NCBI GenBank assembly: GCA_023424475.1
Contig: JAFADX010000038.1
Coordinates: forward strand, 1-21,365
From: Pseudomonadota bacterium
GTDB taxonomy: Bacteria; Pseudomonadota; Alphaproteobacteria; Acetobacterales; Acetobacteraceae
Direction: 5' to 3'
DNA length: 21,365 nt
Shown here: in pieces, positions 1 to 7,384 of the stretch
Position numbering within the stretch: the stretch's first letter is position 1
Layout of the letters: each line of letters begins with the position of its first letter
Program-made: the position numbers and the translations under genes
Notes under the pieces: generated by a model
What the model was told of the DNA's origin: nothing
Database searches by the model: none
Seen by the model: only the letters and a program-made list of their open reading frames with translations

Positions 1-324
1 GTGGTCGACCGTTCGGGCGTGCTGCGCGCGATGCTGCGCGGCGACGGCGCCGGGCCGCACACGGTCAGCTCGGCCGAGGCCAAAGCCTTCACCGCCGCGA
101 GCATGCGCACCGGCACGACGCAGATCCTCGAGACCGTGCGGACCAATCCCGGTGCCGCGCGCCTGCCGGACATCCAGGGCTTTCTGGTGGTCGGCGGCGG
201 CCTGCCGATCCGCGCGGGCGACGAGGTGGTAGGTGCGATCGGCGTCGGCGGCGCGCCGGGCGGGCACCTCGACGACCAATGTGCCGAAGCCGGCATCGCC
301 CGCATCCGCGAGCGCCTGAACTAG
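1..324 (+). CDS. GlcG/HbpS-family heme-binding-like protein, C-terminal part
   Basis: The visible 107 residues match the C-terminal two thirds of the GlcG/HbpS (DUF336) family. They run from a VVDRSG strand, through a middle segment with AKAFTAAS, to a glycine-rich end (LPIRAGDEVVGAIGVGGAPGG) followed by a DDQCAEAGI helix. Family members are usually about 135-165 residues, and the first helix and strand are missing, so the true start lies upstream of the window. The GTG at base 1 is simply the codon at the window edge. The family includes the heme-binding HbpS and GlcG-type proteins encoded near glycolate oxidase and many catabolic operons, but the biochemical role of most members is unknown. 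The stop TAG (322-324) lies inside the outer arm of a palindrome shared with the convergent thioesterase gene. Family call is good; function is open. Confidence 0.85.
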   Translation: MVDRSGVLRAMLRGDGAGPHTVSSAEAKAFTAASMRTGTTQILETVRTNPGAARLPDIQGFLVVGGGLPIRAGDEVVGAIGVGGAPGGHLDDQCAEAGIARIRERLN

Positions 325-362
325 AGCATGTTCCGATCTGTCGGAACCGGGAACGGCTCTAG
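321..362. terminator. Nested palindrome between convergent genes, probable bidirectional terminator or REP-like element
   Basis: The outer arms CTAGAGC (321-327) and GCTCTAG (356-362) are exact reverse complements. Inside them GTTCCGA (330-336) and TCGGAAC (341-347) form a perfect 7-bp stem with a 4-base loop. A second GGAAC (350-354) offers an alternative partner for the left arm. The TAG stop of the upstream + gene and the TAG stop of the minus-strand thioesterase both lie in the outer arms. The position between convergent genes fits a two-way terminator, although there is no T-tract. It also resembles the short palindromic intergenic elements that are scattered through many alphaproteobacterial genomes; that link is from general recognition and untested. 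Confidence 0.6.
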
Positions 363-793
363 CGCTTCAGCGCAAGACGCTTCGCCGTGCCGCCGGTGGC
401 GTGCGCCGCAAAGCGTGCCAGCACCTCCTCGGGCCAGGCGCCGACCCGCCGGGCCTCGAGATCCACGCAGAGATAGAGCACTTCGTTCTCCGCAGCCTGC
501 CAGCCTTCGGCGGCATGGAACATGATGTGGCGGCAGAGCAGGCGCTTCGAATCATAGGCGAGCACCTCGCTGTCGAAGGCGAGCGGCGCGCCCTCCGTCA
601 CCTCGCGGTTGTAGGCCTGCCAGGATTCCGCGGCGAAGGTGCCGAGGCCCTTCGCCTGGAACGCGCGGCCGAGCCCCAGCGACGGCCACAGCGCATCCGT
701 CGCCAGGTCGAAGGCCACAAGATAGTAGGCGAGGTTCATGTGCCCGTAGTGGTCGACCCACCCGGGCAGCACGTGGCAGAGCGGGGCGCGCAT
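359..793 (-). CDS. Hot-dog fold acyl-CoA thioesterase family protein
   Basis: A 144-residue protein of the 4-hydroxybenzoyl-CoA thioesterase/YbgC-like hot-dog superfamily. The N-terminal WVDHYGHMNLAYYLVAFD segment (residues 12-29) is the usual catalytic loop and helix, with Asp14 in the expected place, followed by the five-strand sheet. Length is normal for a single domain. Related domains are found alone or fused to L-carnitine dehydrogenase-type enzymes, where they hydrolyse small acyl-CoA thioesters; the substrate here cannot be read from sequence. It is the last gene of the minus-strand operon, beginning 6 bases after the RraA-like stop. A GAGAAGGG stretch lies almost against the ATG, a short spacing for a ribosome site, but the family motif starts only 12 residues in, so a later start would damage it. 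It would release a free acid at the end of the pathway (inference). Confidence 0.85.
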   Translation of the reverse strand: MRAPLCHVLPGWVDHYGHMNLAYYLVAFDLATDALWPSLGLGRAFQAKGLGTFAAESWQAYNREVTEGAPLAFDSEVLAYDSKRLLCRHIMFHAAEGWQAAENEVLYLCVDLEARRVGAWPEEVLARFAAHATGGTAKRLALKR

Positions 794-799
794 CCCTTC

Positions 800-1507
800 T
801 CAATGGATCTCGTCGGACTTCGCCAGCGCTTCCTTGAGCTTCGTGATGTTGAAGCCATGCGACCGCGCCATGTCGAGGATCACCTTCTCCTTCCGCGTCA
901 GCAGCTCGATCGCGGCGGGGATCTTGGTCACCACGTCATGCGGGACGACCACCGCACCGTGGCGGTCGGCATGCACCACGTCGTCGTTCTTCACCTGCAT
1001 GCCGTGGATCGTCACGTCGAGGTTCAGCGCGACGATGTGCACATAGGCGTGCGACGGGTTCACCACGCCGGCGATGCCCTGGAAGCCCGGCGCGAACATG
1101 TCGAGGTCGCGCACCGAGCCGTTGGTCACCACGCCCTGTGCACCGAGCCCCTTGTGCACGGCGCTGTTCACCTCGCCCCAGAAGGCACCGACGCCGGGGG
1201 TGTCATCGAGGTCCTGCAGGCAGACCACCGTCGGCAACGCCGCATCGGCGACGTATTCGTACCAGGCGACCCGCATGGCGCGGTCCGCTTCCTTGCTGCG
1301 GCCGGAAGGGAAAGCCGCGCGCTGCGTGCCGGTGCGCGCCAGGCCGCAGATCGGCGGCAGCTTCGGGTCGACCGCCGTCATCGGGCGCACCGTGAAGCCA
1401 TGGCCGCGGCGATGCGGCGCGACGAGCTCGAGCGCGTTGCAGATGGTGGGCGTGTCCCACTGGCGAAGCGCCTCGAGATCGGCGGCGGTGAATGGATAAT
1501 TGGCCAT
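800..1507 (-). CDS. RraA-like / HMG-aldolase-type protein
   Basis: A 235-residue member of the RraA-like family. This family includes class II 4-hydroxy-4-methyl-2-oxoglutarate aldolase/oxaloacetate decarboxylase and the RNase E inhibitor RraA. The family signature is present: WGE (110-112), then GVVTNGSVRDLD (125-136) with Arg133-Asp134, the substrate and metal-anchoring pair of the aldolases. The C-terminal segment HADRHGAVVVP (179-189) matches the conserved end, but the usual PGD before it reads KNDD (173-176). The C-terminal extension with a Lys-rich helix is typical of catabolic members. The ATG at 1507 was chosen because AGGAGG-type sequence (GGAGG, complement of 1517-1521) lies 9 bases upstream and MANYPF begins the family match; upstream in-frame ATGs have no such site. 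It probably cleaves or decarboxylates a hydroxy-oxo acid in the operon's pathway (inference). Confidence 0.85.
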   Translation of the reverse strand: MANYPFTAADLEALRQWDTPTICNALELVAPHRRGHGFTVRPMTAVDPKLPPICGLARTGTQRAAFPSGRSKEADRAMRVAWYEYVADAALPTVVCLQDLDDTPGVGAFWGEVNSAVHKGLGAQGVVTNGSVRDLDMFAPGFQGIAGVVNPSHAYVHIVALNLDVTIHGMQVKNDDVVHADRHGAVVVPHDVVTKIPAAIELLTRKEKVILDMARSHGFNITKLKEALAKSDEIH

Positions 1508-1516
1508 GATGCGGAT

Positions 1517-1521
1517 CCTCC
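1517..1521 (-). promoter_or_regulatory. Ribosome binding site deciding the RraA-like start
   Basis: Reads GGAGG on the minus strand, 9 bases before the ATG at 1507. It lies in the 47-base gap after the isochorismatase-like stop and supports the short N-terminus over in-frame ATGs about 9 and 12 codons upstream. Confidence 0.75.
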
Positions 1522-1554
1522 GTCGCATCAGCATCGACTGGCACGGCGGATCGG

Positions 1555-2184
1555 TCAAACCGCCGGCCGGCCGCTGAGCGACGCCAGGGCCTGAGCGACG
1601 GTGGCGACCGCCGCGACCGGCCGCAGGCCCTCGATCGCGGCGCGATGCAGCGCATCGGAGAAGGCCGCACAGCCGTCCTCGAGGAGCGTCACCTCGAACT
1701 CCCGCACATGCGCACCCCGCACGGTGGAGGCGACGCCGCCATTGGTGACGATGCCCGCGACCAACAGCCTCCGCACCCCTGCCTTGCGCAGCACCCATTC
1801 GAGGCGCGAGTTCCAGAAGGCGTCGTAGCCGAGCTTCTCCACCGCGAGATCCGAGGGCGCGAGGTCATCGACCAGTGCATGGCCCCAGGAGCCCGGCGCG
1901 AAATCGCCCCTGCCGAGGAAGGGACGCAGCTCGCGCAGATGTTCGGAGATGAAGGGCTCCCCGCCCTTCCCCGGCACCAGGGTGAAATGCGTGGAGGCGA
2001 TCCAGCCGCCTTCGGCGCGGACCGCCTCGGCCAGCGGCCTCAGGCGCGCCGGCAGCGCCGCGATGGCCGGCGAGGCCTGGCCGGCGCGGCCATAGGCGCC
2101 CTCGGGGTGGATGAAGTCGTTCTGCAGGTCGCAGAGCAGCAGCGCAGTCTGGGTGACGGGAACCGGGGCGTGGGCCATGGTCAT
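1555..2184 (-). CDS. Isochorismatase-fold hydrolase lacking the usual catalytic cysteine
   Basis: A 209-residue isochorismatase-superfamily protein. The first strand LLLCDLQNDF (15-24) carries the expected catalytic Asp19, and EKLGYDAFW (116-124) gives the expected Lys117. The nucleophile loop, normally G-x-x-T-N-x-C-V, reads GIVTNGGV (144-151): Gly150 occupies the cysteine position. Amidases of the family (N-carbamoylsarcosine amidase, nicotinamidase, maleamate amidase) need that cysteine. True isochorismatases such as EntB and PhzD have Gly at this site and hydrolyse a vinyl ether without covalent catalysis. Cys171, in DGCAAF, is at a common structural position and is not a replacement. The ATG at 2184 overlaps the HyuA stop as ATGA; a second ATG two codons in is possible. 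Its place right after hyuBA would suggest an N-carbamoyl amidase, but the residue change argues against the standard mechanism. Confidence 0.88.
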   Translation of the reverse strand: MTMAHAPVPVTQTALLLCDLQNDFIHPEGAYGRAGQASPAIAALPARLRPLAEAVRAEGGWIASTHFTLVPGKGGEPFISEHLRELRPFLGRGDFAPGSWGHALVDDLAPSDLAVEKLGYDAFWNSRLEWVLRKAGVRRLLVAGIVTNGGVASTVRGAHVREFEVTLLEDGCAAFSDALHRAAIEGLRPVAAVATVAQALASLSGRPAV

Positions 2185-4223
2185 GCCCTCTCGATGATCA
2201 GGTTGCCGAAGCGGTCGGTGCGTGCGGCGAGGCCAGGATCGACGACGATGGTCGCATCCGGCTGCTCGAGGATCGCCGGGCCGGGCACGACAGACCCGAC
2301 CGGCAGGGCAAGCCGCGCGAAGACCCGCGCCCCGGCCCAGCCGCCGTCGAACCAGACCGGGCGCGATCCGCGGGCGGCGGTCGCCATCGAAGCGCCCTGC
2401 TCCGGCGCCAGCATGGCGAGGTCGAAGGCCGGCCGGCGCCCGATGGCGGCGGTCCGCAGGGTCACGATGCGGACGGGAATGCCGGGCAGCAGGCGGGTGA
2501 AGGCGCGGCTGTAGGCGGCCTCGAAGGCAGTGCGCACGGCCGCGGCGGTGATGCCGGTGGTGCCCTCCCCCAGCGTCGCCGGCAGCGGCACGGCGACCGT
2601 GTGGGTCTGCCCGGCATAGTGCATGTCGAGTTCGAAGACCGTCTCGATGCCCTCGACCGGCAGGCCGGCCTCGGCGACGACGGCACGCGCGGCTTCCGCC
2701 TCCGCGACCATGCGCGCGTCGAGCGCCGCCGCGTCGAGCCCATCCAGCGCCAGGTTCAGCGTGCGCACCTGGTCGTGCCGCACATCAGCGATGATGCAGC
2801 CCAGCGCCGAGGTCACGCCGGGATAGCGCGGCACCAGCGCGGCCTTGAGACCGACCTCGCGGATCAGCGCGCCGACATGCAGCGCCCCGCCGCCGCCGAA
2901 AGGCAGCGCGACGAAGCGGCCCGGATCGTGGCCGCGCTCGATCGACACCAGCCGGATCGCGCCGGCCATCTTCGCATTCGCGACGCGCAGGATCGCCTCG
3001 GCCGCCGCCATCGGATCGAGCCCGAGGGGGTCCCCCACATGCCGCCGGATCGCCTCGCGCGCCGCATCGACATCGAGCCGCGCAAGCGCCCCGCCGATCG
3101 GCCGCTCCGCGTTGATCCGCCCGAGCACGACATTCGCATCCGTCAGCGTCGGCCGGTCGTTGCCCTGGCCATAGCAGACCGGCCCGGGCCGGCTGCCGGC
3201 CGATTCCGGGCCGACCTGCAGCAGCCCGCCGCGATCGACATGGGCGATGGACCCGCCGCCGGCGCCGATGGTGGTGATCTCGATCATCGGCGAGCGGATC
3301 GCCATGCCGAAGTCGATCGTCGCCTGCGCGGCGAGTTCCATCCGCCCGCCCGCGACCAGCGACACGTCGAAGGATGTCCCGCCGAGGTCGCAGGTGATCG
3401 CGTTCTCGAACCCTGCGGCCGTGGCGATGGCCGCCGCCGCGATCACGCCGGCCGCCGGGCCGGACAGCGCCGTGCGCACCGGCATCCGCCGTGCGGCGGC
3501 GGTGGACATGATGCCGCCGTTGGACTGGACGATGTGGAAGCGGCCCCGGAAGCGCTCCTCCGCCAGGGCGCCTTCCAACCGTGCCAGATACTCCGCAACG
3601 ACGGGCTGGAGGTAGGCATTCAGGGCCGTGGTGGAGGCGCGCTCGAACTCACGGATCTCGGGCAGGATCTCGCTGCTGACGGAGACATGCGGGTTGGGCC
3701 AGAGGGCGCGGACGGCCTCGGCCGCCGCGCCCTCGTTCGCCGGGTTGGCATAGGCGTTGATGAAGACGATGGCGCAGGCTTCGGCCCCCGCGGCGAGCAG
3801 CGCATGCGCCGCCGCCTGCACCGCGGCGGTGTCGACCTGCCTGCGGATGGTGCCGTCGGCAAGGGTGCGTTCCGGCACCTCGAGCCGCAGGTCGCGATCG
3901 GCGACCGGCGTGAAGTCCCCCCAGAGGCCCCAGGTATGGCGCCGGTCGCGGCGGCGCATCTCCAGCACGTCCCGGAAGCCCGCGGTGGTGATGACGCCGA
4001 CCCGGGCGCCCTTGCGTTCCAGCAGCGCGTTGGTCCCGACGGTCGTGCCGTGCACCACCGCGCCCATGGCGGCAGCGCCGCCCAGGGCGCGCAGGCCATT
4101 GAGGAAGCCGGATGCCTCGTCGCCCCTGTCGGACGGCACCTTCGCGGTGCGGAAGGTGCCGGTCGAGGCGTCGTAGAGAAAAAGGTCGGTGAAGGTGCCG
4201 CCGACATCCACGCCGACGATCAT
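2181..4223 (-). CDS. hyuA: Hydantoinase/oxoprolinase subunit A (HyuA)
   Basis: A 680-residue ATP-dependent hydantoinase/5-oxoprolinase A subunit of normal length. The N-terminal ASKHA-type phosphate loop VGVDVGGTFTD (3-13) opens the protein, followed by HGTTVGTNALLERKGAR (58-74). The second phosphate motif, DLGGTSFD (279-286), and the glycine loop GAGGGS (320-325) follow, with a PFGGGGALH segment (441-449) near the domain junction. With HyuB it uses ATP to open a cyclic amide such as a hydantoin, N-methylhydantoin or 5-oxoproline; relatives form acetone carboxylase. Substrate cannot be fixed from sequence. The ATG at 4223 overlaps the hyuB stop (ATGA) and places the phosphate loop at residue 3, as in relatives; an upstream in-frame extension to 4457 is merely open reading frame inside hyuB. 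The 3' end overlaps the isochorismatase-like start, so translational coupling is likely. Confidence 0.95.
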   Translation of the reverse strand: MIVGVDVGGTFTDLFLYDASTGTFRTAKVPSDRGDEASGFLNGLRALGGAAAMGAVVHGTTVGTNALLERKGARVGVITTAGFRDVLEMRRRDRRHTWGLWGDFTPVADRDLRLEVPERTLADGTIRRQVDTAAVQAAAHALLAAGAEACAIVFINAYANPANEGAAAEAVRALWPNPHVSVSSEILPEIREFERASTTALNAYLQPVVAEYLARLEGALAEERFRGRFHIVQSNGGIMSTAAARRMPVRTALSGPAAGVIAAAAIATAAGFENAITCDLGGTSFDVSLVAGGRMELAAQATIDFGMAIRSPMIEITTIGAGGGSIAHVDRGGLLQVGPESAGSRPGPVCYGQGNDRPTLTDANVVLGRINAERPIGGALARLDVDAAREAIRRHVGDPLGLDPMAAAEAILRVANAKMAGAIRLVSIERGHDPGRFVALPFGGGGALHVGALIREVGLKAALVPRYPGVTSALGCIIADVRHDQVRTLNLALDGLDAAALDARMVAEAEAARAVVAEAGLPVEGIETVFELDMHYAGQTHTVAVPLPATLGEGTTGITAAAVRTAFEAAYSRAFTRLLPGIPVRIVTLRTAAIGRRPAFDLAMLAPEQGASMATAARGSRPVWFDGGWAGARVFARLALPVGSVVPGPAILEQPDATIVVDPGLAARTDRFGNLIIERA

Positions 4224-5920
4224 CGCGACACGCTCCCATCCGCCGCGACGCACACGCCGTAGTCGCGGATCGCCGCCTCGACGCTGACATGGCCGAGGCG
4301 GATGTCGCGCGCGACGGCTGCCACCGGCCGCTGCGCGGGATCGCCCCAGCCCCCGCCGCCCGGGCTTTCGAGCCGCAGCCGTTGGCCCTGCCGGATCGAG
4401 ACGCCGACGATCTTGCTCGCCATGGGCGGCGTCGCACGCCCCTCCGGCGTCTCCCACCAGAAGGCGTTCATCGCCCCGGCTCCGCCGCCCGCGACGCCAA
4501 AAGGCGCGAAGCGGCCGCGCTCGCCGAGCAGCGCGATCTCCGTCGTGCCCGGCGCGAGGGCCTCGATCTCATAGACCGCGCCGACGCCGCCCCGATGCAG
4601 CCCCGGCCCGCCGCTGTCCGGCCGCAGCGCCCATTGGGTGAACATCACCGGATTGGCGGCTTCGAGGATCTCGACCGGCGGGATGGTCGCGGTCGAGATC
4701 GGGTTGTTGGCGTGGTGCAGCCCGTCGCTTTCCGGATTGCCGCCGAGGCCGCCGCCGAAGAAGGAGAACATCACCCAGCGCGTGCCGTCCCGCCGCTGCC
4801 CCGACAGCGCCAGCGCGTTGATCGTCCCGAAGGGTGCCGCCGTCGCGCGATCCGGCCGCGCCTGGCCCAGCGCGCCGAAGATCACGCCGATCAGCCGCAG
4901 GATGGTCTCGGTATAGCCCGCGACCGGTCGCGGCGCCCTGGCACCGAGCAGCGTGCCGTCCGGCGCGATCACCTCGACCGGCCGCAGCACGCCGGCATTG
5001 GCCGGCACGTCGGGAAAGGCGTGCTTCAGCGCGACGTAGCAGGCCGCGACCGTGGTCGCGACGGAGATGTTGACCGGCCCGGCGCATGGCGGCGAGGAGC
5101 GCGAGAAGTCCAGCACCATCCGTCTACCCGCGACCCGCATGTCGAGCGCGATGCGCAGCGGTTCGTCCGCCACGCCGTCATTGTCGAGGAAATCCTCGAA
5201 GGCATAGGCGCCGTCCGGAAGGCCCTCGATCTCGGCAGCCATCAACGCCTCGGCGCGGTCCATGAGAAGGCCGAAGGCCCCGGCCACCGCGGCATCGCCG
5301 TAGTCCGCCAGCAGTTCGGCAAGCCGCTTCTCGCCGAGGTCCAGCGCGTTCAACTGGCCGTTCAGATCGCCCCAGTTCGACTGCGGCACGCGCGAATTGG
5401 CCGCGAGGATGTCAAGGATGTCCTGCTGCATCACCCCCGCGCGGATCAGCTTCACCGGCGGGAAGCGCACGCCTTCCTGGTGGCTTTCCGTCGCGCGCGG
5501 ATTGTAGTTGCCGGGCACGTTGCCGCCGATGTCGAGCCAGTGCCCGACGCTCGCCAGCCAGCAGAACAGCCGGCCGTCGCGGAAGACCGGACGCACCAGG
5601 CGGAAATCGTTCAGATGCGTCCCGCCGTCGTAGGGATCGTTGAACAGGAAGGTGTCGCCCGGCTCCAGCCCGCCATCGGCCGCGACCCTGGCGATCACCG
5701 CGCGCACCGCGAAGGCCATCGCGCCGACGAAGATCGGCAGGCCCCTGGTGCCCTGCACCAGCGTGTCGCCGGTTTCGGCATGATAGAGGCCGTGGCAGGC
5801 GTCGCGCGCCTCGGCAATGATCGGGTTGAAGGCGCTGCGGTAGAGCGTCGCGTCCATCTCGTCGGCGATCTGCTCGAGCCGGCCCTTCAGCACGGCGAGG
5901 GTCACGGGGTCGATCGGCAT
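4220..5920 (-). CDS. hyuB: Hydantoinase/oxoprolinase subunit B (HyuB)
   Basis: A 566-residue hydantoinase B/oxoprolinase-family subunit. It begins with the standard MPIDPVTLAVLKGRL helix and ERSAFNPI-like region (residues 29-35 here SAFNPII). It carries FLFNDPYDGGTHLND (91-105) and SVGHWLDIGG (124-133), the core motifs of the family, and ends with the characteristic GGGGWGDP glycine run about 45 residues before the C-terminus. Length is usual. It partners HyuA as the second half of the ATP-dependent ring-opening enzyme. It starts 2 bases after the livF stop and its own stop overlaps the hyuA start, so importer and enzyme are physically one transcription unit. In this operon B precedes A, whereas A before B is also common in the family; the order itself is not diagnostic. 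Confidence 0.95.
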   Translation of the reverse strand: MPIDPVTLAVLKGRLEQIADEMDATLYRSAFNPIIAEARDACHGLYHAETGDTLVQGTRGLPIFVGAMAFAVRAVIARVAADGGLEPGDTFLFNDPYDGGTHLNDFRLVRPVFRDGRLFCWLASVGHWLDIGGNVPGNYNPRATESHQEGVRFPPVKLIRAGVMQQDILDILAANSRVPQSNWGDLNGQLNALDLGEKRLAELLADYGDAAVAGAFGLLMDRAEALMAAEIEGLPDGAYAFEDFLDNDGVADEPLRIALDMRVAGRRMVLDFSRSSPPCAGPVNISVATTVAACYVALKHAFPDVPANAGVLRPVEVIAPDGTLLGARAPRPVAGYTETILRLIGVIFGALGQARPDRATAAPFGTINALALSGQRRDGTRWVMFSFFGGGLGGNPESDGLHHANNPISTATIPPVEILEAANPVMFTQWALRPDSGGPGLHRGGVGAVYEIEALAPGTTEIALLGERGRFAPFGVAGGGAGAMNAFWWETPEGRATPPMASKIVGVSIRQGQRLRLESPGGGGWGDPAQRPVAAVARDIRLGHVSVEAAIRDYGVCVAADGSVSR

Positions 5921-5922
5921 TC

Positions 5923-6624
5923 CTACAATCCGAGATAGGCGCGCTGGAGATGCGGGTCGGCGCGCACCTCCGCCGCCGTGCCACCGAGTGCGAAGGCGCC
6001 GTTCTCCAGCACATGGGCCTCATCGGCCACATCGAGGCTCTGCGCCACGTTCTGCTCCACCAGCATGATCGCCAGGCCCTCGGCGTGCAGGCGGCGGACC
6101 AGCGCGAACATCTCCTCCACCAGCAGCGGCGAGAGGCCGAGCGAGGGCTCGTCGAGGATGAGCAGCCGCGGCTCCGCCATCAGCCCCCGCCCGATCGCCA
6201 GCATCTGCTGCTCCCCGCCCGACAGCGTGCCGGCCATCTGCCGCATCCGCTCCTTCAACCGCGGAAAGGTGGCGAAGACGCGCTCGATGTTGCGCGCCCG
6301 GTTGCCCCGCGCCCGCGCATAGGCGCCGAGGTCGAGATTCTCCCGCACCGTCAGGTTCGGGAAGATCCTGCGCCCTTCCGGCACATGCACGAGGCCCGCC
6401 CTGGCGATGGCGCGCGGGCCGAGCCCATCGATCCGCCGCCCCTCGAAGACGATGCTGCCGGCCCGCGCGCGCACCAGGCCGCTGATCGTCATGTTCAGCG
6501 TCGTCTTCCCCGCCCCGTTTGCGCCCAGCACCGCGACGATCCGCCCGGCCGGCACGCTGAGGTCCACCCCCCGCAGCACCGTGGTGAGCCCGTAGCCCGC
6601 TTCGAGGCCGCGGATCTCAAGCAT
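5923..6624 (-). CDS. livF: Liv-type ABC importer ATPase (LivF)
   Basis: A 233-residue ABC ATPase of the branched-chain amino acid/amide (HAAT) importer class, LivF type. Walker A is GANGAGKT (34-41), the ABC signature is LSGGEQQ (134-140), and Walker B ends in LILDEP (155-160). The GRRIFPNLTVRENL segment (84-97) is typical of LivF. The ATG at 6624 lies 8 bases inside the livG 3' end and puts MLEIRGLEAGYG at the N-terminus, the normal start for the family; a longer reading frame upstream has no family match. The stop is followed after 2 bases by hyuB. It would work as a heterodimer with LivG on the cytoplasmic face of the LivH/LivM permease. The cargo is probably the hydantoinase substrate (inference from the operon). 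Confidence 0.95.
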   Translation of the reverse strand: MLEIRGLEAGYGLTTVLRGVDLSVPAGRIVAVLGANGAGKTTLNMTISGLVRARAGSIVFEGRRIDGLGPRAIARAGLVHVPEGRRIFPNLTVRENLDLGAYARARGNRARNIERVFATFPRLKERMRQMAGTLSGGEQQMLAIGRGLMAEPRLLILDEPSLGLSPLLVEEMFALVRRLHAEGLAIMLVEQNVAQSLDVADEAHVLENGAFALGGTAAEVRADPHLQRAYLGL

Positions 6625-7384
6625 CGCCCACCCCCCGCAGGCGCCGCGCCGCGCCATGACCGAGATAGGCCTCGACCACCTCCGGCGCCGCCACCACCTC
6701 CGCCGGCGTGCCGGAACAAATGATGCGGCCCTGCGCGAGCACATGCACCTTCCCGCAGAGGTTCATCACCGCCTGCATGACATGCTCGATCATCAGCACG
6801 GTCACGCCGCCGTCGCGGATCGCACGGATCACCGGCACCATGTCGCGGAGCTCGGAGGGGTTGAGCCCGGCCAGCACCTCGTCCAGCAGCAGGAGCTTCG
6901 GCCGCGTCGCCAATGCGCGGGCGACCTCGAGCCGCTTGCGCCCGGCCACCGTCAGGGCGGCGGCCGGCTTGTCGAGCTGCCCGGCGAGGCCGACACGCGC
7001 AGCCACCTCCTCCGCGGCCGCGAGGGCGGCGCTGCGCCTCGGCACGCGCAGGAAGGCGCCGACGGCGATGTTCTCGCGCACCGAAAGCCCCGCGAAGGGC
7101 TGCACGATCTGGAAGGTGCGCGCGAGGCCCATGCGCGCGAGCTCGTGCGGCCTGCGGCCGGTGATCTCCTCCCCTTCCAGCATCACGATGCCGGAGGTCG
7201 GCGTCTCGAAGCCGGCAATGAGGGCGAAGAGCGTGGTCTTCCCGGCGCCGTTCGGCCCGATCAGCCCCGTGACGGCGCCTTCCGCCACGTCGAAGGTCGC
7301 GTCATCCACGGCGAGCAACCCGCCGAAGCGCTTGCTCACGCCCCGCACGGCGAGGAAGGCCGGATCGGGCCCGGTGCCGGTCAT
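6617..7384 (-). CDS. livG: Liv-type ABC importer ATPase (LivG), atypical ABC signature
   Basis: A 255-residue LivG-type ATPase. Walker A is GPNGAGKT (43-50), LARTFQIVQPF (87-97) matches the LivG Q-loop region, and Walker B is LLLLDE (164-169) followed by VLAGLNPSE, a LivG trait. The C-terminal VTVLMIEHVM holds the switch His201. The ABC signature, normally LSGGQ, reads LTVAGRKRLEVA (144-155). This divergent form occurs in a branch of LivG-like proteins, so it need not mean loss of function: the LivF partner has a full LSGGE signature, so one composite site would be canonical. The ATG at 7384 overlaps the livM stop (ATGA). The 3' end overlaps livF by 8 bases. Confidence 0.95.
   Translation of the reverse strand: MTGTGPDPAFLAVRGVSKRFGGLLAVDDATFDVAEGAVTGLIGPNGAGKTTLFALIAGFETPTSGIVMLEGEEITGRRPHELARMGLARTFQIVQPFAGLSVRENIAVGAFLRVPRRSAALAAAEEVAARVGLAGQLDKPAAALTVAGRKRLEVARALATRPKLLLLDEVLAGLNPSELRDMVPVIRAIRDGGVTVLMIEHVMQAVMNLCGKVHVLAQGRIICSGTPAEVVAAPEVVEAYLGHGAARRLRGVGDA

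Noticed and set aside
401..1594. 397-codon + strand frame across the thioesterase and RraA-like genes
   Set aside because: Spans two real minus-strand genes and has no recognisable domain or plausible start site.
1508..1798. N-terminal extension of the RraA-like gene upstream of the ATG at 1507
   Set aside because: It lies largely inside the isochorismatase-like gene, has no family match, and a good ribosome site marks the shorter start.
1555..2184. Cys171 of the isochorismatase-like protein as a relocated nucleophile
   Set aside because: It falls in the DGCAAF strand at a position where family members often have Cys or Ala for packing, away from the Asp-Lys site in known structures.
2601..5938. 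Long + strand open frames opposite hyuA and hyuB (about 550 codons each)
   Set aside because: They are rich in Arg, His, Asp and Gly with no family motif, exactly antisense to well-supported hyuA/hyuB; typical of GC-rich third-position bias.
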